Shown here: piece by piece, positions 1-5,018 of the stretch
Layout: every line of letters begins with the position of its first letter
How positions within the stretch are numbered: the first letter of the stretch is position 1
Source of the DNA: Gammaproteobacteria bacterium
GTDB taxonomy: Bacteria > Pseudomonadota > Gammaproteobacteria > Pseudomonadales > Pseudohongiellaceae
DNA: 8,273 nt
NCBI GenBank assembly: GCA_003514305.1
Contig: DORE01000083.1
Coordinates: 1 to 8,273 of the forward strand
Direction: 5' to 3'
Notes under the pieces: generated by a model
Told to the model about the DNA's origin: nothing
Seen by the model: only the letters and a program-made list of their open reading frames with translations
Databases searched by the model: none
Translations under genes and position numbers: made by a program

Positions 1-128
1 TGGAGCACTATCAACTGGGTAACGAGCTTGGCATCAGTGGTACACCGGCACTGGTTTTTTCTGATGGTCGCTTGGTCCCCGGATACATGGATAGTGAAAG
101 ACTGGCCGCCATGCTCGGTCTGAACTGA
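1..128 (+). CDS. dsbC: Thiol:disulfide interchange protein DsbC, C-terminal end (5' end outside window)
   Basis: Only the last 41 codons are present, read in the frame that starts at base 3 and ends at TGA 126-128. The fragment contains ISGTPALVFSDGRLVPGY, which matches the end of the thioredoxin fold in DsbC/DsbG-type isomerases. TP supplies the cis-proline that faces the active-site CxxC, and the SDGR-VPGY strand and turn is typical of DsbC. The CxxC motif and signal peptide would lie upstream of the window. DsbC is a periplasmic dimer that reshuffles wrong disulfides and is kept reduced by DsbD. A position just before hom/thrC/recJ fits the dsbC-recJ neighbourhood known in gammaproteobacteria. 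DsbG is the main alternative; the neighbourhood favours DsbC. Confidence 0.88.
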   Translation, partial: EHYQLGNELGISGTPALVFSDGRLVPGYMDSERLAAMLGLN

Positions 129-150
129 TTCTTCCAGCGCGAGAGAGAGC

Positions 151-166
151 TTGGCATGCAGTTGGC
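151..166 (+). promoter_or_regulatory. Weak sigma-54-like promoter motif upstream of hom
   Basis: TTGGCATGCAGTTGGC has the GG and GC dinucleotides of a -24/-12 promoter separated by exactly 10 bases (GG 153-154, GC 165-166). It matches TGGCACG-N4-TTGC at most positions, with mismatches at 157 and 164. If real, transcription would start near 178, about 136 nt before the hom start, and the leader would include the inverted repeat at 195-247. One motif of this strength can occur by chance, and no upstream activator site was identified. Confidence 0.18.
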
Positions 167-194
167 CTGAGAGCAGTTTCCCTGTGCCGCGGAT

Positions 195-247
195 TTTCCG
201 GTTCGAGGCAGAGTAGTAGTCCTCGTTTCTCGGTCATGCTCCGGAAA
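195..247 (+). other. Nested inverted repeat in the hom leader
   Basis: An outer perfect 7-bp inverted repeat (TTTCCGG 195-201 and CCGGAAA 241-247) encloses an inner perfect 5-bp one (CGAGG 204-208 and CCTCG 221-225). The RNA could fold as a stem with an asymmetric internal loop (2 nt left, 15 nt right) and a 12-nt apical loop. It sits in the 185-nt gap between dsbC and hom, with 66 nt left before the hom start. No T-run follows the outer stem, so it is not a standard intrinsic terminator. No threonine- or isoleucine-rich leader peptide was found nearby. Its function is unknown; an RNA control or processing structure is possible. Confidence 0.35.
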
Positions 248-313
248 CCCAGATCTGAACTGCTGCGGATAATGCAGTGGTTTGGACAAAAGATAAGATA
301 GACGAGCATTATC

Positions 314-1639
314 TTGAGTGAAAAAAACAAAGAAATTCTGACGGTAGGCATATGCGGTCTCGGTACAGTGGGTGGTGGCACTCTGTCATTGCTGGAGCAA
401 AATGCCGCATTGATCACGGTGCGTGCTGGGTGTCCAATTAGGGTTGCCCATGTTGCGACGCGGACACCGAAACCGCACTTGTGCGGGCAGGTTGCGCAAA
501 CAAGCTTGGATCCGCTCGCAATTACGGCAGATCCTGAGGTTGACGTGGTTGTGGAAACCATGGGTGGCTTCGATGTGGCCTTCGAGGTCATTAAGCGCTC
601 TATAAGCAACGGCAAACACGTGGTGACAGCGAACAAAGCGTTGATTGCGGAGAGAGGCAACGAACTGTTTGCACTGGCGAGCGCCAATGAGGTCACGCTC
701 GCTTTTGAAAGTGCCGTGGGTGGTGGCATTCCTATAATCAAAGCCTTGCGGGAGGGTCTGGCAGCCAACGACATAGAGTGGCTGGCAGGCATTATCAACG
801 GGACAGGAAATTTTATTCTGTCCGAAATGTCAGCCAAGCAGAGTGGGTTTTCGGAGGTGCTTCAGCAAGCGCAGGAGCTGGGCTACGCCGAAGCGGATCC
901 GACGTTCGATGTTGAAGGCATCGATGCGGCCCACAAGCTGACAATCATGAGCGCTATCGCATTTGGGATACCGCTTCAGTTTGAAAGGACCTATACCGAG
1001 GGTATAAGCGGAATCTCACCGGCAGACATCAGCTTCGCCGAAGAGTTGGGATATCGGATTAAGCATCTCGGTATTGCCAGGAAAACAGCCCGGGGAGTGG
1101 AGATGCGAGTGCACCCTACGCTGGTTTCAAATTCTCGCCTGCTGGCAAATGTCAATGGCGTCGGTAATGCGGTTATGGTCCAGGGAAATTTCGTCGGGTC
1201 AACTCTGTATAGCGGCCCCGGGGCTGGTGCAGAAGCAACAGCATCAGCAGTGGTTGCTGATCTGATCGATCTGGCCAGAGACAGAATGGCTGGGGTGACA
1301 AATCCTGTTCGCCCAGCGCTGGGCACTACACAGGCGGATTCCTCTCTGGACGTACTGCCGATCGAGCAGATTGAGGTCGGATATTATTTGAAAATCCCGG
1401 TGCTGGACAAGCTTGGGGTGATGGCGAAACTTTCTGCGGTATTGCAGGAGCGGGGCATAAGTATTGAGGCCATTATTCAGAAAGAATCTGAAAATTCTGA
1501 AACCTTGCCTGTCGTCATTCTTACGCGAGTGGTCCGCGAGTACGAGCTCAATGCCGCGCTGGACGAACTTGCTGGGCTCGACGAAGTCACTGGCCCGGTC
1601 ACTCGCATTCGGATTGAGCCCTTTGATGGAGAGGCGTAG
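314..1639 (+). CDS. hom: Homoserine dehydrogenase with C-terminal ACT domain
   Basis: This enzyme reduces aspartate semialdehyde to homoserine with NAD(P)H, in the cytoplasm, at the branch to threonine and methionine. The 441-residue protein has the nucleotide-binding loop GLGTVGGGT at 15-23 and TANKALIA at 105-112 with the conserved lysine K108. The substrate-binding region carries GTGNFI (163-168), AEADPTFDVEGIDAAHK (192-208) and K208. A C-terminal ACT domain spans about 357-436 (IPVLDKLGVMAKL onward), which suggests allosteric control, probably by threonine. Length agrees with stand-alone monofunctional enzymes of about 435 residues; no aspartokinase is fused. The start is TTG: no ATG lies in frame before the GICGLGTVG strand, an in-frame stop lies at 299-301, and GACGAG at 301-306 gives a weak ribosome site 7 nt upstream. 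thrC follows after 12 nt, so the two are very probably co-transcribed. Confidence 0.96.
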   Translation: MSEKNKEILTVGICGLGTVGGGTLSLLEQNAALITVRAGCPIRVAHVATRTPKPHLCGQVAQTSLDPLAITADPEVDVVVETMGGFDVAFEVIKRSISNGKHVVTANKALIAERGNELFALASANEVTLAFESAVGGGIPIIKALREGLAANDIEWLAGIINGTGNFILSEMSAKQSGFSEVLQQAQELGYAEADPTFDVEGIDAAHKLTIMSAIAFGIPLQFERTYTEGISGISPADISFAEELGYRIKHLGIARKTARGVEMRVHPTLVSNSRLLANVNGVGNAVMVQGNFVGSTLYSGPGAGAEATASAVVADLIDLARDRMAGVTNPVRPALGTTQADSSLDVLPIEQIEVGYYLKIPVLDKLGVMAKLSAVLQERGISIEAIIQKESENSETLPVVILTRVVREYELNAALDELAGLDEVTGPVTRIRIEPFDGEA

Positions 1640-1651
1640 CCTGCCAATAAA

Positions 1652-3052
1652 GTGAAATATATCAGTACACGTGGCGGCGGGACGCCGCAGTCATTCGAGC
1701 AAGTATTGCTGACCGGTCTGGCCCCAGATGGTGGATTGTATGTCCCCGTTGAATTGCCGTTATTCGGTTCTGAGCAGATCGCTTCTTGGCGTGATCTCAG
1801 CTATGTTGATCTGGCCCTTGAAGTCATTTCGCCGTTTGTCGGAGACGCACTGCATCCCGCGGAGCTGAAACGGATTATTATTGAAAGCTATTCGGGTTTT
1901 GGTCATCCGGAGGTAGCACCACTCACCGCGCTCCGGGAAAACGAATACCTGCTTGAGCTTTACCACGGCCCAACTCTCGCATTTAAAGACTTTGCGCTAC
2001 AGGTGCTCGGCCGAATGCTGGATCATGTCCTGACAAAAAACGACCAGCGGGTGGTGATTCTGGGAGCGACGTCCGGAGATACGGGCTCGGCAGCGCTGGA
2101 GGGATGTCGTCACTCTGATCGAGTTGATATTTTTATACTTCATCCGCATCAGCGGGTTTCAGAAGTACAGCGCCGACAGATGACAACGGTGCCCGGCGAA
2201 AATGTTTTCAATCTCGCGGTCAAAGGAAATTTTGATGACTGCCAGCGCATTGTCAAAGCCGCTTTTTCCGATCAGTCCTTCCTGCCCAATGAGCGTCAGC
2301 TGGTTGCTGTCAACTCGATTAACTGGGCTCGTATACTCATGCAGATCGTCTACTACTTCGCGGCGGCGCTCAGGCTGGGTGCGCCGGACAGGCAAGTTTC
2401 TTTTTCAGTGCCAACCGGAAATTTCGGAGACATCTATGCCGGCTATCTGGCCAAGCAGATGGGTTTGCCGGTCGACCAACTCGTGGTTGCGACTAATCAA
2501 AATGACATCCTACATCGCTTCATTAGCAATAATGACTACACCAAGACACAGTTGAGCAAGACCTATTCGCCCAGTATGGACATTCTGGTTTCAAGTAATT
2601 TTGAGCGGTACCTGTTTGACCTGTTCGGGCGCGATCCGGCGCAGCTGACTGAGTTCATGCTCAGCTTTGGCGAAGAGCGTCTGGGCGTCAGTGAGGCTCA
2701 GTGGCAAACTGTCAAAGAAAGTTTTGACAGTGCCAGCGTCAGTGATGAGACGACCTGTCGGATCATCAGCGAGACTGCTGCTGAGCTGGATAAGCTGCTG
2801 GATCCCCACACGGCAATAGGCGTGGAATCCGGACGTTTGACCTGGAAAAACCAGCAGGTGCCCATGATTACTCTGGCGACAGCACATCCCGCAAAATTCA
2901 GTGAAGCAATTTCGGTTGCCGGGCTCGATCTGCCGGAACTGCCTTCTCACCTTAACGACTTGTTTGAACGGGAAGAGCGGTATTCGGTTATCGCCAATGA
3001 CCTCGAAGAAGTCTCCGCCTTTATCAATGCAACGCTCGGCCAACAAGCTTAA
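1652..3052 (+). CDS. thrC: Threonine synthase (PLP-dependent)
   Basis: ThrC converts O-phosphohomoserine to threonine and phosphate, the last step of the pathway, in the cytoplasm. The 466-residue protein starts with MKYISTRGG, the usual N-terminus of the long bacterial threonine synthases. LAFKDFALQ (109-117) places the pyridoxal-phosphate lysine at K112. GATSGDTGSAA (138-148) and the phosphate-binding PTGNFGDIYAGY (254-265) are intact. The GTG start is fixed by the conserved N-terminus. The only clear purine-rich site, GGAGAGG at 1628-1634, lies 17 nt upstream inside the end of hom, farther than usual, so translation may depend on coupling with hom, which stops 12 nt earlier. Homoserine kinase, which makes the substrate, is absent from this window and must be encoded elsewhere. 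recJ begins 8 nt after the stop. Confidence 0.97.
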   Translation: MKYISTRGGGTPQSFEQVLLTGLAPDGGLYVPVELPLFGSEQIASWRDLSYVDLALEVISPFVGDALHPAELKRIIIESYSGFGHPEVAPLTALRENEYLLELYHGPTLAFKDFALQVLGRMLDHVLTKNDQRVVILGATSGDTGSAALEGCRHSDRVDIFILHPHQRVSEVQRRQMTTVPGENVFNLAVKGNFDDCQRIVKAAFSDQSFLPNERQLVAVNSINWARILMQIVYYFAAALRLGAPDRQVSFSVPTGNFGDIYAGYLAKQMGLPVDQLVVATNQNDILHRFISNNDYTKTQLSKTYSPSMDILVSSNFERYLFDLFGRDPAQLTEFMLSFGEERLGVSEAQWQTVKESFDSASVSDETTCRIISETAAELDKLLDPHTAIGVESGRLTWKNQQVPMITLATAHPAKFSEAISVAGLDLPELPSHLNDLFEREERYSVIANDLEEVSAFINATLGQQA

Positions 3053-3060
3053 ATGAGACC

Positions 3061-4794
3061 ATGACTCGTTTGCAGCGGCGTAATCCCGATGAAGGCTTAA
3101 TACTTCCCGCAGAGATGCATCCCTTGCTGCAGCGGGTCTACCGCCAGCGCAGCCTAACAGGTGAGCAGGAGCTGGATTTGGCACTAGCGAATTTGATCCC
3201 TCCTCATAAAATGCTCGGAATGGCCGCAGCCGTCGATTTGTTGATTGATGCGCTTGACCATCAGCGTAGGGTGCTGATTGTATCCGACTTCGATGCAGAT
3301 GGAGCAACTAGCTGTGCGCTCGCGATTTGCGCATTGCAGGAATTTGGCTTTCGGCATGTTGAATACATTGTTCCTAACCGATTCGATTTCGGCTACGGAT
3401 TAACGCCTAAAATTGTTGATGAGCTGGCTAAGGAAAAAGAGCCGGATCTAATTATTACGGTAGACAATGGGATTTCGAGTGTTGCTGGAGTGAAGGCGGC
3501 CAAACAGATCGACTGTCAGGTTCTGATTACCGATCACCACCTTGCCCCAGAGAAACTACCGGAGGCTGATGCCATTGTGAATCCCAACCAGCAAGGCTGC
3601 TTTTTTAAAAGCAAAGCCATTGCCGGTGTGGGCGTTATTTTTTACGTGATGCTGGCGCTTAGGGGCAGAATGCGCGAACTGGGGAGGTTTGGAAGCACTC
3701 GGCCCGAACCTAACATGGCTGCGCTGCTTGATCTCATCGCCTTGGGTACGATCGCTGACGTTGTACCGCTAGACCACAACAATAGAATTCTGGTTGCGGA
3801 GGGACTGCGCAGGATCAGAGCAGGTAAGGCAAGGCCTGGCATTCACGCTCTACTGCAGGTGGCTGGAAAGAACACGGCAGCGCTCACTGCCTCAGATCTG
3901 GCTTTCGGTGTCGGCCCCCGGCTCAACGCGGCTGGTCGCTTGGATGACATGGCTACGGGGATTGAATGCCTGCTGTCCGAGCATGCCGATACGGCTTATA
4001 AACTGGCGCTTCAACTGGACGCTATGAACCAGGACAGAAAGCAAATCGAATCAGATATGCGTCAGCAGGCGTTTGAGTCTCTGGCGCAATTTGATGCAAA
4101 TGAATCAGACTTGCCAAGTGCGTTCTGTTTGTTCGATCAGCGTTGGCATCAGGGTGTGGTAGGCATCCTCGCGTCGCGGATTAAGGAAAAATACCATCGA
4201 CCGGTGATAGCCTTTGCAATGGTTGAGGAAGGCAAAGAACTTAAAGGCTCGGCTCGGTCTATAGGCGGCTTTCATATCCGCGATGCGCTTGATGCTGTGG
4301 CCACCAAAAATCCGGAACTTGTCACTAACTTTGGGGGGCATGCGATGGCCGCCGGTCTGAGCCTCGCGCCTGACAAGTTGGACGCCTTTCGACTAGCGTT
4401 TGAAGAAGAGGCGCGTCTCCGGCTGAGTCGATCCCAGCTTAAAGCCGTCATAGAAAGCGATGGCGAAGTTGCTGCCGATGATCTGACGCTGGAAACCGCA
4501 CAGCTGATTCAGTCTGCAGGGCCCTGGGGGCAAGCATTTCCGGAGCCTCAGTTTGATGGTCATTTTATTCTGCGTGACCAACGCAGGCTGGGTGGCAAGC
4601 ATCTCAAAATGGTGCTGAGCCCTGAGTGCGAACCGGACAAAATCGTCGACGCTATTGCTTTTAATGTGGCAGACGAGATGTGGCCAGCCTCACAAGCTAC
4701 CAAGATCGAACTGGTCTACCGCCTCGCAGTTAACGACTTTCGGAATTCTCTGAATTTACAGCTGTTGGTAGAAAACATACTCGGAAGCCAGTAG
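3061..4794 (+). CDS. recJ: Single-stranded-DNA-specific 5'-3' exonuclease RecJ
   Basis: RecJ degrades single-stranded DNA 5' to 3' in RecF-pathway recombination and in base-excision and mismatch repair. The 577 residues equal the length I recall for E. coli RecJ and align with it from N- to C-terminus. All DHH-family metal-site motifs are visible: DFDADG 76-81, DNGISS 135-140, DHH 158-160 and GTIADVVPLD 229-238. Next come GPRLNAAGRLDD (285-296), WHQGVVGILASRIKEKYHRP (362-381) and the DHHA1 motif GGHAMAAGLSL (425-435). The C-terminal OB-type region follows, including AGPWGQAFPEP and FDGHF. ATG 3061 is preferred because an ATG at 3053 reaches a stop after three codons and the N-terminus aligns with known RecJ. 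The ribosome site is weak, and the 8-nt gap after thrC suggests one transcript. No typical intrinsic terminator follows the gene. Confidence 0.97.
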   Translation: MTRLQRRNPDEGLILPAEMHPLLQRVYRQRSLTGEQELDLALANLIPPHKMLGMAAAVDLLIDALDHQRRVLIVSDFDADGATSCALAICALQEFGFRHVEYIVPNRFDFGYGLTPKIVDELAKEKEPDLIITVDNGISSVAGVKAAKQIDCQVLITDHHLAPEKLPEADAIVNPNQQGCFFKSKAIAGVGVIFYVMLALRGRMRELGRFGSTRPEPNMAALLDLIALGTIADVVPLDHNNRILVAEGLRRIRAGKARPGIHALLQVAGKNTAALTASDLAFGVGPRLNAAGRLDDMATGIECLLSEHADTAYKLALQLDAMNQDRKQIESDMRQQAFESLAQFDANESDLPSAFCLFDQRWHQGVVGILASRIKEKYHRPVIAFAMVEEGKELKGSARSIGGFHIRDALDAVATKNPELVTNFGGHAMAAGLSLAPDKLDAFRLAFEEEARLRLSRSQLKAVIESDGEVAADDLTLETAQLIQSAGPWGQAFPEPQFDGHFILRDQRRLGGKHLKMVLSPECEPDKIVDAIAFNVADEMWPASQATKIELVYRLAVNDFRNSLNLQLLVENILGSQ

Positions 4795-4950
4795 CCGTGC
4801 GCGATAAAATTTAAGCCAGAGCGAGTCCGTTTTCTTACAGCCCGCGTTTTTCTGGATACGTGCACGGTCAACTAAGTCTCATAGTCGAGAGGAGCACTGT
4901 AGCAACGGTGCCGCGCGGCCGACAGATTCATGACAGTGGAGAGCGATTTT

Positions 4951-4973
4951 GGTACCTTTCGTACCGATATAAG
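4951..4973 (+). promoter_or_regulatory. Perfect palindrome next to a -10-like hexamer, upstream of the DsbD-like gene
   Basis: GGTAC (4951-4955) and GTACC (4961-4965) form a perfect inverted repeat around CTTTC. Two bases later TATAAG (4968-4973) matches the sigma-70 -10 consensus at five of six positions and would place transcription start near 4980, about 39 nt before the ATG. No good -35 box is visible 15-19 bp upstream, so a promoter here would probably need an activator, and the palindrome sits where a regulator bound in the -35/-10 spacer would act. The elements are seen; their role is inferred. An RNA hairpin of a longer recJ read-through transcript is the alternative. Confidence 0.35.
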
Positions 4974-4981
4974 GGGTTTCG

Positions 4982-5002
4982 CGGGTAAGGATTGATTACC
5001 CG
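4982..5002 (+). promoter_or_regulatory. 7-bp stem-loop in the 5' untranslated region of the DsbD-like gene
   Basis: CGGGTAA (4982-4988) pairs perfectly with TTACCCG (4996-5002) around a 7-nt loop. The stem ends 5 nt before the ribosome site AGGA (5008-5011), which lies 7 nt before ATG 5019. If transcription starts near 4980 the hairpin would be at the extreme 5' end of the mRNA, where such structures can protect a message from decay; it could also affect ribosome loading. There is no downstream T-run, so it is not a terminator. Confidence 0.42.
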
Positions 5003-5018
5003 ATTTCAGGATATATTT

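Noticed and set aside
236..301. 22-codon open frame before hom as a threonine leader peptide
   Set aside because: It has no ribosome site and no threonine codons, and only two isoleucine codons, so it does not look like an attenuator peptide.
282..312. Sigma-70 promoter TTGGAC ... CATTAT just before hom
   Set aside because: Spacing is 19 bp and transcription would begin inside the hom coding region, removing its start codon and ribosome site.
34..837. 267-codon open frame on the minus strand opposite the dsbC end and hom
   Set aside because: It lies antisense to clear hom coding sequence and has a low-complexity Ser/Pro/Ala-rich product with no recognisable domain; it is a by-product of codon use in hom.
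2591..3307. 238-codon open frame on the minus strand across the thrC-recJ junction
   Set aside because: Both plus-strand genes are strongly conserved through this region, and the antisense product shows no family features.
4992..5018. Upstream TTG start for the DsbD-like gene
   Set aside because: The purine-rich AAGGA abuts the TTG with no spacing, and the added residues would precede a normal signal peptide. ATG 5019 has AGGA at 7 nt.
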